Source: UBA6168 sp039819485
GTDB taxonomy: Bacteria > Bacteroidota > Bacteroidia > Chitinophagales > Saprospiraceae
DNA length: 64,000 bases
Assembly (NCBI GenBank): GCA_039819485.1
Contig: JBCBRY010000029.1
Coordinates: 20,276-84,275, forward strand
Reading direction: 5' to 3'
In this document: piece after piece, positions 9,285-18,299 of the stretch
Layout: each line of letters starts with the position of its first letter
How positions within the stretch are numbered: position 1 is the first letter of the stretch
The notes under the pieces: generated by a model
The model's database searches: none
Told to the model about the DNA's origin: nothing
Seen by the model: the letters and a program-made list of their open reading frames with translations, nothing else
Position numbers and translations under genes: made by a program

Positions 9285-10355
9285 TTAATAAACGAACAAA
9301 TAGTCGTAGTGAATTAATTCTTTTTCGCCCTGCTGCCCTATGACAGATTCCAATCTTTTGGAACCATAAGCCGCCACGCCGATGCCGAGCAGGTTCCCCC
9401 GTTCGTTTTCAATGGCGATGACATCTGATTTCTTGAACGGTTTTTTCACCGCTGTGATGCCGACGGGCAACAGGCTGGCGGCCTTGCTGACATCCTGTAA
9501 AATATGCGCTGCCCCTTCATTGACCACGACGATACCTTCCGATTGGATTTCACTGCGGGCCATCCAATGCTTGAGATTCGATGTTTTTTTTCCAGCAGGA
9601 AAATAACTGCACGGCACTTCCTCTCCCCGCAACAGTGGCAGGAGAGGCCGCTTCTTTCCATTGGTAATAAAGGTATGTATACCAAGTTTGGCCGCCTGCT
9701 GGCACATCCTCAGCTTAGTCAGCATCCCTCCTCTGCCAAAGCTCGATTTCTTTGTGGTAATTTTATCATAAACGCTGGTATCGTTATGTTTTATGACCGG
9801 GATTGGATTTTTATTTTCATCCAAAACACCAGCTACGTTGGACAAAATGACCAACCCATCCGCATTGATAAGTGAGGCCGTCAGGGAAGCCAGTTCGTCG
9901 TTGTCCGTAAACATCAGTTCGGAAATGGAAATAACATCGTTTTCATTGATGACGGGCACGATGTTATCTCTCAGCAAAGCCAACAGGCAACGCTTCATAT
10001 TGACAAAGTGCAGTCGGTCCCGAAAGTCTTCTTTGGTAGCCAGCACCTGGGCACAGTGCATGCCCTGCTGTCGAAACAGCTCCGTGTACCAGCGCATCAA
10101 TTCTACTTGCCCGACGGAAGAATAGACCTGTCTTTTGGTCACCTGGTTCAACTTTTCTGGCAGGTGCAATACTGCTTTACCTGCCCCCACAGCACCAGAG
10201 CTGACCAGCAATACTTCTGTCCCTCCCCGCTTGGCCTCTGCAACCTGTGCAACCAGATCGGCGATGACCGCTATGTCCAATGTTCCATTTTGTGCAGTTA
10301 AAACATTGGTGCCGATTTTTACAACGATCCGTTTTAGTGTAGGTATTTTGAGCAT
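9285..10355 (-). CDS. proB: Glutamate 5-kinase ProB with C-terminal PUA domain
   Basis: Catalyses ATP-dependent phosphorylation of glutamate, the committed and usually proline-inhibited step of proline synthesis. The 356-residue protein begins with the amino-acid-kinase core: RIVVKIGTNVLT, VLLVSSGAVGAGKAVL, INENDVIS, FTDNDELASLTASLINADGLVILSNVAGV and KKSSFGRGGMLTKLRMC. The last 75 residues form a PUA domain (GITAVKKPFKKSDVIAIENERGNLLGIGVAAYGSKRLESVIG). It is first in the proBA operon. No proline-rich leader peptide was found upstream in 10356-10500. Confidence 0.97.
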   Translation of the reverse strand: MLKIPTLKRIVVKIGTNVLTAQNGTLDIAVIADLVAQVAEAKRGGTEVLLVSSGAVGAGKAVLHLPEKLNQVTKRQVYSSVGQVELMRWYTELFRQQGMHCAQVLATKEDFRDRLHFVNMKRCLLALLRDNIVPVINENDVISISELMFTDNDELASLTASLINADGLVILSNVAGVLDENKNPIPVIKHNDTSVYDKITTKKSSFGRGGMLTKLRMCQQAAKLGIHTFITNGKKRPLLPLLRGEEVPCSYFPAGKKTSNLKHWMARSEIQSEGIVVVNEGAAHILQDVSKAASLLPVGITAVKKPFKKSDVIAIENERGNLLGIGVAAYGSKRLESVIGQQGEKELIHYDYLFVY

Positions 10356-10851
10356 ATGTCAGTTTATACGAAAAAAGCTTTTTGTGACTACAAAAAAAGG
10401 GATTTATAATAAGATGGCTGATAAAAAAAACATTTAATGGATAGCTGTACTGATTGATAAACATAGGGACAACCCTGTACGTATGGCAGTCGCCCGAGTC
10501 GCTGCTCCGCAGCGCCGGGCGGAGGAGGGGGCTGAGGGGGCAGTTGTTAGCGATTGTTCGAAAATGGATACAAAGGAATTGAAAAAAAATAATTAAGCAT
10601 GTAACATGGGCCGGTACGTAAATTCCAAATTTTCAAATGACTTTTTTCGAATATAGTTTAGTTTATTGGCATACTTGTTGCAAATAGCCAGTCGGATTAA
10701 AGTAGCACATCGTATTCTCTTATATCTCCTTTTCATAACTCAATTCCCCCCTCATTCTGGATTTTATTTTAATTATTCTGTTAAAAGAAGCAGAATAGGT
10801 TAGCATTAAAAATAACTACACAATTAATTTACATAACTAAAAACTTTTACT
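10356..10851. other. Intergenic region between proB and the GG-leader peptide
   Basis: 496 bp between divergent genes, with promoters expected for both. It contains a GC-rich patch at about 10490-10550 (including the small palindrome CGCTGCTCCGCAGCG and G-rich GGCGGAGGAGGGGGCTGAGG), unlike the AT-rich remainder. The last 100 bp before the peptide are strongly AT-rich. No RNA gene, riboswitch or ORF with coding character was recognised. Confidence 0.5.
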
Positions 10852-11016
10852 ATGAAAAAAACTACCAGTCTCATTGAAAAGTTAGCTGAGTATCAACTGG
10901 ATGTTGACTCAACTAAGAACATAAAGGGGGGTAACACCGACGCCGACTCAGGTGGTGTTGCCGAGGCCCTTGGCGGACGCCGCGACAGTGGAGAAGTACC
11001 TCCATTTGGATACTAG
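10852..11016 (+). CDS. Short peptide with double-glycine leader (54 aa), putative secreted peptide precursor
   Basis: The 54 codons have a clear ATG and TAG stop. The peptide starts MKKTTSLIEKLAEYQLDVDS and continues TKNIKGG, so residues 1-27 look like a Bacteroidota GG-type leader: Lys-rich start, amphipathic helix with regularly spaced Leu, then K-G-G. The remaining 27 residues are acidic and glycine-rich (NTDADSGGVAEALGG, then RRDSGEVPPFGY) and end in an aromatic residue. Known families of this form include Bacteroidota natural-product and bacteriocin precursors whose leaders are cut at GG by peptidase-containing ABC exporters; none is visible here. A hairpin follows the stop, so it forms its own short transcript upstream of a sensor kinase. 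Role as signal, toxin or modified peptide is open. Confidence 0.7.
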   Translation: MKKTTSLIEKLAEYQLDVDSTKNIKGGNTDADSGGVAEALGGRRDSGEVPPFGY

Positions 11017-11026
11017 ATGATTATAA

Positions 11027-11064
11027 AAATGTAAATGCTGTTAGAATTAATGGCATTTACATTT
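11027..11064 (+). terminator. Hairpin after the GG-leader peptide gene
   Basis: Perfect 12-bp stem AAATGTAAATGC / GCATTTACATTT with a 14-nt loop, beginning 11 bp after the stop codon. It is AT-rich, with only a short T-containing tail (AATTCCCTTTT), so termination is probable but weak. Confidence 0.6.
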
Positions 11065-11182
11065 AATTCCCTTTTAAATCATAAAAGTCATTACCAATTA
11101 ATAAACCGATACAAAAAGCAAGCTCCTAATATGAACTAAATAATAAATTCGATTAATCAAACATATTGCAATCCTCAGCCCA

Positions 11183-13273
11183 ATGTTGTCATATCCAAAA
11201 AATACCTACATAATTGTTTTTCTTTTATTCACTGCGCAACTATTGACAGCATCCAACCTTGATAGTCTTTCCAGTCTACTCCAAATCGAACAAAAAAAAT
11301 CCGGATCCAACCAGGAAAAAGTATTGGACCTGATGACACAAATCAGTCAGATCCATTTTGAACAGGAAGAATTTGAAAAAGCACTTTCTGTTTTGGACCT
11401 GGCCATACCCAAAGCCAAAAAAATAAAAGACTTAGAAGTCTATCAAACCCTGATGGCCGATAAAGCACAGGTTTATCTCTCCACTGACCGATATCTCCTG
11501 GCCATTGAAACACTTATCGAATCTATCGAGCATCTAAAACAAATTAAGGACGGCAATTTGGCCAAAGCTTACACCAGGATAGCAGGTGTATACCAAAAAA
11601 TCGGCAACCATGATCTGGCCTATGAGTACCACATGGCCGGACTTGAAATATATGAAGAGGAAAAAGATTCAGTCAACATAGGACGGTCGCTTTATAATAT
11701 CGGCTCCATCTTTTTTTATCAGGACAATTGCGAAATTGCCATTGAATATTATCAAAAAACACTGGATATCTGTAAAGCCACCAAATCGGAACGCCATATT
11801 TTTTCATGCCTGACTGCCCTCGGCGGTGCCTACAGCAGGTTGCACCAGACTGATAAGTCATTGGACTATAATTTAAGGGCCTACGAGCTGGGAAAAAGAT
11901 TGGGCCTGACTTCCAGACTTTCCTACGCCGTCATCAATCTCGGAGCCAACTACGCAGCCAAAGGAGACACGATAAAAGCACTGGAATTTTATGAAGAAGC
12001 CCAGGCATTGAACGAAGAAACAAATGACTTCTGGGGCCAATGCGCCACACTGAGGTTAATTGGAGATATATTAATTCAAAAAGGGCAATTCAAAAAAGGG
12101 TATGACTATTTGATGGAAGTCCAAAAAATAGCCCAACAGAAAGGATACAGAACCAGAATAAAAGAACTCCATTCTTCGCTGGCCAGGTATTATGAAAAAA
12201 TAGGCGATTATAAACAAAGCATTGAACACCTTGAGCAATATGTTTCGATGAAGGACTCCCTGGCCAATGAAGCCTCGCTGCAAAAAATGAGTGACAGTAA
12301 AACCCGTTACGAAATTTTACAAAAAGAAAAAGAGCTGGCCCTGAAAGATGCTAAATTCATCATCCAACAAAGGACTTTCTTATTGTTGGGTATTTGTATC
12401 CTTTCTATTTGTCTCTGGTTACTGGTCAAGCAGAACCGTTTGAAGGCTAAAAACAATAAAGTCCTGGCTCAGAAAAACATACAGATCAAAAAACAAAATG
12501 AAGAGTTGGCAACGGCCTATGCCCTGCAAAAAGAAACCAATGAAAAAATAAAAGAGCAAAACCGACAACTGGAGCAATCCAATATAGAATTGAAAAGGTT
12601 CGCCTTTATTGCATCACACGATTTAAAAGAACCACTTCGCACCATCGGCTCGTACGCCAATTTGTTGCAGCGGAGATACAAAAACAAAATCGACGACAAT
12701 GCCAATGAATTTCTGGACTACATCACCGATAGTGCCAAAAGGCTCTATACTTTATTGAACGATGTGCTGGATTATTCAAAATTGAACGTCAGCAAAAAAG
12801 AAAGGGAACTGACCGACGCCAACGAGGCCATCCAGATTGCCAATGAAAACCTAAAAACAAAAATTGCCAAAAAGAATGCACATATTTCCATCGGCGAACT
12901 GCCTAAGTTGACAGCCGATAAACTGCACCTCGTGCAGCTGTTTCAAAATTTAATCGACAACAGTATAAAATACTCCGAAAGCCAGCGGCCGACCGTTGAA
13001 ATTGCCAGTACCGAGAACAATGGCTTTTATCAATTTTCGATCAAAGACAATGGCATTGGCATTGATCCCGAACTGCAACCTAAAATATTTGAAATGTTTA
13101 AACGGCTCCATACCCGCGATAAGTTTGACGGCAACGGAATCGGCCTCGCCATCTGTAAAAAAATAGTCCAGGAATATGGCGGGGATATCTGGGTCGAATC
13201 AGCAGAAGGAAAAGGAAGCACTTTTTATTTTACGTTTCCGGTGCCGGAAAAAGAAATGGGTGTAGCCGCCTAA
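11183..13273 (+). CDS. TPR-containing membrane sensor histidine kinase
   Basis: 696 residues. An N-terminal signal/TM segment (residues about 8-22) is followed by a periplasmic region (about 30-385) with at least six tetratricopeptide repeats (ALSVLDLAIPKAKKI; DLAYEYHMAGLEIYEEE; CEIAIEYYQKTLDIC; KALEFYEEAQALNEE). A transmembrane helix follows at about 399-416 (FLLLGICILSICLWLLV), then a coiled coil (420-470). The HisKA domain has H479 in RFAFIASHDLKEPLRTIGS; the HATPase_c domain has N-box NLIDNSIKYSE, G1 DNGIGIDPELQ and G2 GNGIGLAICKKIVQEYGG. It has no receiver domain, so it must signal to a regulator elsewhere. It lies 166 bp after the GG-leader peptide gene, making peptide sensing an attractive but untested idea. 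Confidence 0.93.
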   Translation: MLSYPKNTYIIVFLLFTAQLLTASNLDSLSSLLQIEQKKSGSNQEKVLDLMTQISQIHFEQEEFEKALSVLDLAIPKAKKIKDLEVYQTLMADKAQVYLSTDRYLLAIETLIESIEHLKQIKDGNLAKAYTRIAGVYQKIGNHDLAYEYHMAGLEIYEEEKDSVNIGRSLYNIGSIFFYQDNCEIAIEYYQKTLDICKATKSERHIFSCLTALGGAYSRLHQTDKSLDYNLRAYELGKRLGLTSRLSYAVINLGANYAAKGDTIKALEFYEEAQALNEETNDFWGQCATLRLIGDILIQKGQFKKGYDYLMEVQKIAQQKGYRTRIKELHSSLARYYEKIGDYKQSIEHLEQYVSMKDSLANEASLQKMSDSKTRYEILQKEKELALKDAKFIIQQRTFLLLGICILSICLWLLVKQNRLKAKNNKVLAQKNIQIKKQNEELATAYALQKETNEKIKEQNRQLEQSNIELKRFAFIASHDLKEPLRTIGSYANLLQRRYKNKIDDNANEFLDYITDSAKRLYTLLNDVLDYSKLNVSKKERELTDANEAIQIANENLKTKIAKKNAHISIGELPKLTADKLHLVQLFQNLIDNSIKYSESQRPTVEIASTENNGFYQFSIKDNGIGIDPELQPKIFEMFKRLHTRDKFDGNGIGLAICKKIVQEYGGDIWVESAEGKGSTFYFTFPVPEKEMGVAA

Positions 13274-13377
13274 CAATAATTCTTTTCTCAATATTTATTC
13301 TACCGGTAAAAAAACCGATTTGCTAAATTTCAAAAATTGATTAAATCTGCGAGATTTAGCAAATTGGAAGCAACTCT

Positions 13378-14160
13378 TCAGGCGAGCACTTCTTTTATTT
13401 TTTTGTTAGTTTTCCCTGCCGTCGTTTTTTCATACGTCTCATCATAATCACTCCGCAGCGTCCCCATCATCCGGTCCCAGAATAAAAAATACAGTCCGTA
13501 ATTTCCGTGAAAACCTTTGTGGTGCAAATTATGCGCAACGGACGTATTCACCCACCGGCCAAACCAATTTCTATTAAACCCTTTTGGATACAGCTCAAAC
13601 CCCAAATGCCCGTATACATTATAAGCAATTTGAAAAAGAAAAAACCAGCCGATCGCGTGTTGGTGTACCGGCAGGGTAAAAGCGATCAACGGCACAATTC
13701 CCACTTCAATGACCGCCTCCAACGGATGAAAAGCATAGGCCGTCCACGGCGAAGGGTTCGTCGATTTATGATGCACCAAATGAATGTATTTAAACAATAC
13801 CGGATGGTGCATCAACCGGTGCATCCAATAAAAATAAGTGTCGTGCAAAACGAACATCCACACCCAGGTAAAAATATAATAAGGCCAGCCCCACTCACTG
13901 ATCGACTCATAGGTATTCGTGTACGGTTTTAACGTAAAAAACGTCAACAGCGCCACCGTCGCAAAAATGGTCACGGTGATTAACGAAAATAAAATATCCC
14001 GCCCGTAATCCGACAACTTCGGCATCCGCTGCTGCACCTTACGAAACCACAACGGTTTTTTTAAAATCAAATAAAACAAAATAAACGCACCGCCCGCAAA
14101 TTTGAAATACTTGCTGACAATACCAAACGCTTCGTGGAGCCACCAGTCGAATGGATTCAT
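13378..14160 (-). CDS. Sterol desaturase / fatty acid hydroxylase family protein
   Basis: 260-residue integral membrane di-iron enzyme of the PF04116 type. Hydrophobic segments (FAGGAFILFYLILKKPLWF; FSLITVTIFATVALLTFFTL; WPYYIFTWVWMFVLHDTYFY) surround the conserved histidine boxes HDTYFYWMHRLMHH, HLVHHKSTNPSPWTAYAFHPLEA and HNLHHKGFHGNYG, which coordinate the two irons. Such enzymes hydroxylate or desaturate lipids, carotenoids or sterol-like substrates; the substrate cannot be assigned here. It is monocistronic, transcribed toward the histidine kinase (convergent). Family identification is secure. Confidence 0.93.
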   Translation of the reverse strand: MNPFDWWLHEAFGIVSKYFKFAGGAFILFYLILKKPLWFRKVQQRMPKLSDYGRDILFSLITVTIFATVALLTFFTLKPYTNTYESISEWGWPYYIFTWVWMFVLHDTYFYWMHRLMHHPVLFKYIHLVHHKSTNPSPWTAYAFHPLEAVIEVGIVPLIAFTLPVHQHAIGWFFLFQIAYNVYGHLGFELYPKGFNRNWFGRWVNTSVAHNLHHKGFHGNYGLYFLFWDRMMGTLRSDYDETYEKTTAGKTNKKIKEVLA

Positions 14161-14519
14161 TTTTTTAATGGTTAATGGTCAATGGATATTGGTCAATAAA
14201 TTAAATCAAAAATCGTTGATCGTTGATCGTTTAATCGTTGATCAGTTGGTTTTTTAAAAGTACAAATAATTAGGGCAAAGGTTGGCTAAAAGTTGTGCGT
14301 GAACCGGTAAGTTTCAAAAACTTGCCAGGTCTGCGGGAGGGCAGAAGTAAATAATAAAATACGAATGTCCGGCCTTGGCCAGAAGGTCAGCGGTATCACC
14401 GCTTACAGCGGAGATACCGCTATGGGTGGTTTTGGGATGGTTATTTCATGGCGGCTTTGATGACGGCTATTTTTTTTGCGAACGTTTTTCCAAAAATACA
14501 GAAGCTGAATTACACTTTT
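14161..14519. other. Repeat-containing spacer
   Basis: 359 bp. At 14211-14249 there are three to four tandem heptamers (CGTTGAT). At 14389-14421 there is a palindrome AGCGGTATC...GATACCGCT with an inner ACCGC/GCGG stem, resembling the hairpins at 24762-24791 and 45155-45185. Short open frames here have no coding character. Confidence 0.55.
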
Positions 14520-17500
14520 CTAAAACACCGCCCCCACCTGCGCCCGTCCCACATGCACCACATTTGCGCCCCCCGTTTTCCTTCCTTCGTATGTAATCCC
14601 CAACCGGATATTTTTCGCAATCTGTCGGTCGAAAGTAATGTTCCACAAAAAATTCCGCCCGTTCTGCAGCCCTTGCAAAAAGGCAAAACCGACGGGCGAA
14701 TTGGACTCCCCCTCAAACGCGATATTCACCAGTGAAAATTCCGAACGGATGCTCGTCGCCGTACTTTGGTTAAACACCATTTCCCATTTCAAGTCGTTCG
14801 TCGTGGCATTTTCACCGCCGGTACCGATCTCGTTTTCCGAGGTGGTAAAGCCCCAGGTCAGTGCCGTGCGGAAATTGTTGGATGGCTGATAGGTCAGCTC
14901 CGGTTTAGTCTCCAGGGAACGGATGCGGTAGTTGCGGTTTTCGAGGAGTTCCGAGCCTTGCTCATCGGTGCCGAAAGTCAGGGTGCCTTGCAGGCTGATA
15001 CTACGGGTTACGTTCCAGCGGCCTTTGAGAAATTGCTTTTGTTGGCGGCGGCTTTCGAATCCATTTGTTTGCACAAATTTATTTTGGTTGTCGGACTGGC
15101 CGAGTTGTAGATCAAATTTTGGGTTGGAACGATTAAAAAACAACGTGTTGTAAACCGACGAACGGGTCGCCACCAAAGCCGTGTCGACGACGTCTAACTG
15201 AAAAGGGTTCCACTGGCTCACGTCCTCCGCATCCTTCACCTTGCGGGTGATCTGCAAACTGCTCTGAGTAGAAAAACGGCTGAGAAATTTGCGGATGCCT
15301 TTTTTATTAAACCAAACCGCCTTCGGTTCCAGCCGCAGGCTTTGATTAAACGTCACATTGTTCGTGCGGATAAAATCATCGGTGAAAACATTCACCCGTA
15401 CCGCATTGGCCACATCCTGAAACGGAGCGATTTCCACCTCGTCCAATTGCACCTGTCCATCGCCGTTGCGGTCGGTCCACTGGTGGGTGCCTTCGCCCGG
15501 CTGCACTTGCAGATAGGTCACTTCCACTTTCCGCTCCTGTCCGCTGCCGATTTCATAACTGGTCGTTGACTGTAGCACACCGCGCACTAAATTGAAGTTG
15601 TAATTCAACCGGCCGAGATACGTTTCTGCCGGGTCGAGGTTGGTTAGTTCATCATCTTCGATCTCCAGTTTTCGGTAAGTGAAATTCCAACTGAGTCGGG
15701 AGTTGCGGCTTTGTTGCCAATTACCTTGCACGTTCATTTCGTCCGCCACGGTCGACTGGGAAAACTGGCTGCCCGTCGGGGCATAGTCCAGCCGACGCTG
15801 GTAACTCACCCTGATGCCGTACCGGTCATTTTCGGGACTTTCCAAAAATGCGCGAGCGATGTCGTAGTAAAAACTGGCCCGGTTCAGGGTGTCTATCCCA
15901 TTGGTGATTTTGGTAAAACGGCTGTTTCGCTCCCGTTCGCCATACACCCCGGCCCGCCAAAATTTTTTACCTGTACTGTCCCTAAAGACCGGCACCGTCA
16001 CATTCACTTTTGGCCGGAAAAAATCACTGCGCTCCTCCGTACTTTCAGTCGTCAGCAAATTTCCCTGCACCCATACATCAAACCCGTTTTTTAAATAAGC
16101 ATATTTTCCAAAATGCCTGGTGCCCGTGTAAAGCGAGTCCCGAAAAAAGCCACCAAATCGATATTCCAAAGTCCCCATGTCCGGGCTGCGCAAAGTGAAG
16201 CCGGCACTCGCCAGTTGCTCGTCCGTCGGACGGGTGGTAATCCCCACGTCGTTAACGCCCGTATTCACGTTCCAATCACGGGTAAACTCAGCTGGCCGGT
16301 AGGGGTTCAGTTCCTTGAACCTTTGTTGGGTGAATTCGTAATCGGCTTGCAGTTCCAGTTCCCACGGGAGTTTTGCGTGATTACGTTCCCGGCCTGCCGG
16401 TACGGGATGTCGCTTCGCTCCATTTGAGTTTTGGGCAGACTTCTTCCTGACTCCTGACTCCTGTCCCCTGCCCCCTCCAAACTCGAACGTATGCCGCAGC
16501 CCTGCCGTTGCTGCCACCCCGGCGTTGTCCCCGTCACTCAAATTGGACAGGCGATTTTTATCAAAACTACTAAGTGCTACTTCTGCGCGCAGGCTCGTTT
16601 TTTGGGTCGGATTAAATTCGAGACCGGAAGTGTACAACTGCAACTGGTTGGGCGCCACCAGCCGTCGCACTGGTTCATAACTGCCCTGCGGGATGCCCGT
16701 CACCGGGTCGGGGCCCACCCATTTAAAAACCCGGCCATTGGCGGGCGTTTCGGTATCCTGCACGTAGTTGCCGTTGCCGGGACCTACGAGGGCAAAACTG
16801 GCAGTGTACAGCGCCTTCTCCGGATCACTGCTAAACACCAAGATGTTTTCGAAAAATGCCCCACCGACCAAAGTGTCCCGCAATTCGTACAGCACTCGAA
16901 ACGCGCTGAATTCCTCCACGGTATCGATACTGTTGACAACCACATCGTCATCCCCGGCATTTTGGAGGGACTCCAGCTCCATCTGCGAAAATTCATCGTC
17001 GATCGGCTGGCGGCTGTCCTGTTCGGAATAGGTGTGAAGGTAAATGCGCAACTTGTTTGTTTGCAGCTCACCGTTAAATGCGTAGAGTGAACGCTGGTAG
17101 TCCTGTACGTTGTAGTCAAATTCCACCACGATGCGACTGTCCTTCGTAATGAGCCGGCGGTTGGTAAAAGTGATGTGCCCTGCATTGTAGTCAATCACAT
17201 AATCAGCATCAAGGCCGCGGGTCATCAGGGCGCCATCCACGAATACTTTTTCTGTCCCCGATAAAACGATAATAAAACGTTCGCCCTCCGCTCCTTCCAA
17301 CCGGTAAGGCCCCTGGTTGCCTTCCTGTGCTGCCAGGGTGTTTCTGGCGAATTTTCCGCGCGCTGCGGCTACGCTGAATTTGGTGAGGAGTTTTGGGTTG
17401 CTGAGTATTGCGTTTTGCGAATTGAATTTTGGGTTATTTCGTCCGCCGTCAAAATTCCATTCTCTGCTAAAAGTGGCACCTTGGAGTTTTTTGAAATAAT

Positions 17501-18176
17501 TCATGAAATAGCTGTCCGGACGGCCGAGTTCGTAGTCACCGGCGATGAGGGTATTTTCCTCTTTAGAAATTTGGATAAATATTCTGTCAAACTCGCGCAG
17601 TTGCTGGGTATTGCCTTCCGGCTGCAGGGGAATGCTGTTGTCCGTGATAGCGGCCAGTACTTCCAGATCGCCCAGTGTGCCGGCCATCTGCAAATTGAAC
17701 TGGCTGTTGAGCACCAGGTTTTGGTTGTTGCCGACAGAAATCCCGCGGGTATAGTTGCCGTTGTAGTCCAGCCCTCTCTGCGGAAGCAGCGGACGTTCCT
17801 GATCTGCGTACGGGTTGTACGGCACACCGATCAGGAAGTCCTCCTGGCCACTGTTGAAGATCGTAGAATCAAGTCGGGCGTACGGCGCAGAGAGGTCGAA
17901 GGGAAACACCCGATATTTAATGATCAATGGCGAATGTTCAATGGTCAGCGAGGAATCGAAACTGATGCGGTTGTTCTCAATCTTGTAGTGGGCAGGCGGG
18001 ATGCGGACTCCGGTTTTTGGGTCTTTTACTTCTACTGTTTTTGGGATGACGGTCAGGCTGTCGAGGAGCTGGGGGATACCAAGTACGGGGATGGTCTTGC
18101 TGCGCAAATTCGAGATTTGCGATGCAGCCAACAGCGGCAGCAAGACCAGCAGAGAAGTGTACAGGGTTTTTACCAT
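14520..18176 (-). CDS. Large outer-membrane beta-barrel protein with SprA-like N-terminal motifs (1218 aa)
   Basis: It starts with a signal peptide (MVKTLYTSLLVLLPLLAASQ). Residues about 150-230 carry the Bacteroidota surface-protein motif series LDYNGNYTRGISVGNNQNLVLNS, LQPEGNTQQLREFDRIFIQ and GDYELGRPDSYFMNYFKKLQGATFS; then GNQGPYRLEGAEGERFIIVL and DYVIDYNAGHITFTNRRLITKDSRIVVEFDY. The rest is dominated by amphipathic beta strands ending near IRLGITYEGRKTGG, consistent with a very large outer-membrane barrel. SprA of the T9SS is about twice as long, so this is at most a relative. Residues about 575-605 are an anomalous basic insert that contains a palindromic element and tandem CTCCTGA repeats (16385-16480), absent from any barrel logic. 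Function unknown. Confidence 0.75.
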   Translation of the reverse strand: MVKTLYTSLLVLLPLLAASQISNLRSKTIPVLGIPQLLDSLTVIPKTVEVKDPKTGVRIPPAHYKIENNRISFDSSLTIEHSPLIIKYRVFPFDLSAPYARLDSTIFNSGQEDFLIGVPYNPYADQERPLLPQRGLDYNGNYTRGISVGNNQNLVLNSQFNLQMAGTLGDLEVLAAITDNSIPLQPEGNTQQLREFDRIFIQISKEENTLIAGDYELGRPDSYFMNYFKKLQGATFSREWNFDGGRNNPKFNSQNAILSNPKLLTKFSVAAARGKFARNTLAAQEGNQGPYRLEGAEGERFIIVLSGTEKVFVDGALMTRGLDADYVIDYNAGHITFTNRRLITKDSRIVVEFDYNVQDYQRSLYAFNGELQTNKLRIYLHTYSEQDSRQPIDDEFSQMELESLQNAGDDDVVVNSIDTVEEFSAFRVLYELRDTLVGGAFFENILVFSSDPEKALYTASFALVGPGNGNYVQDTETPANGRVFKWVGPDPVTGIPQGSYEPVRRLVAPNQLQLYTSGLEFNPTQKTSLRAEVALSSFDKNRLSNLSDGDNAGVAATAGLRHTFEFGGGRGQESGVRKKSAQNSNGAKRHPVPAGRERNHAKLPWELELQADYEFTQQRFKELNPYRPAEFTRDWNVNTGVNDVGITTRPTDEQLASAGFTLRSPDMGTLEYRFGGFFRDSLYTGTRHFGKYAYLKNGFDVWVQGNLLTTESTEERSDFFRPKVNVTVPVFRDSTGKKFWRAGVYGERERNSRFTKITNGIDTLNRASFYYDIARAFLESPENDRYGIRVSYQRRLDYAPTGSQFSQSTVADEMNVQGNWQQSRNSRLSWNFTYRKLEIEDDELTNLDPAETYLGRLNYNFNLVRGVLQSTTSYEIGSGQERKVEVTYLQVQPGEGTHQWTDRNGDGQVQLDEVEIAPFQDVANAVRVNVFTDDFIRTNNVTFNQSLRLEPKAVWFNKKGIRKFLSRFSTQSSLQITRKVKDAEDVSQWNPFQLDVVDTALVATRSSVYNTLFFNRSNPKFDLQLGQSDNQNKFVQTNGFESRRQQKQFLKGRWNVTRSISLQGTLTFGTDEQGSELLENRNYRIRSLETKPELTYQPSNNFRTALTWGFTTSENEIGTGGENATTNDLKWEMVFNQSTATSIRSEFSLVNIAFEGESNSPVGFAFLQGLQNGRNFLWNITFDRQIAKNIRLGITYEGRKTGGANVVHVGRAQVGAVF
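16385..16422 (-). repeat. Palindromic element, copy inside the large barrel gene
   Basis: Minus-strand sequence GGAGCGAAGCGACATCCCG followed by TACCGGCAGGCCGGGAACG. It contains a CCCG...CGGG hairpin with a bulged base and is encoded in frame as G-A-K-R-H-P-V-P-A-G-R-E-R. It matches copies at 33095, 37514 and 63163. Immediately next to it (about 16443-16475) are tandem CTCCTGA heptamers, also in frame. Confidence 0.75.
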
Positions 18177-18299
18177 TTAATAATGCCATGCGGACTGACC
18201 ATCCGCCGGTTTGGATGCGAATTATCCATCCGCGTTACAATTTTTAGTTGTTGCATAAACGCAAATTAACTTACTTTATGGCCACAAATCAGAATTATC

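Noticed and set aside
10356..10500. Proline leader peptide upstream of proBA
   Set aside because: No short frame with clustered Pro codons and no terminator with an alternative pairing were found.
10852..11016. Linking the GG-leader peptide to the radical SAM enzyme at 55958 as a RiPP pair
   Set aside because: The genes are 45 kb apart with unrelated genes between, and the core has no Cys.
14375..14596. Frame of 73 codons at the end of the large barrel gene
   Set aside because: No coding character, overlaps the palindrome at 14389 and the 3' end of the barrel gene.
16307..16537. 76-codon frame containing ERSDIP-like residues on the minus strand
   Set aside because: Shadow frame of the large barrel gene; the similarity to the flavoprotein segment comes from the shared palindromic element.
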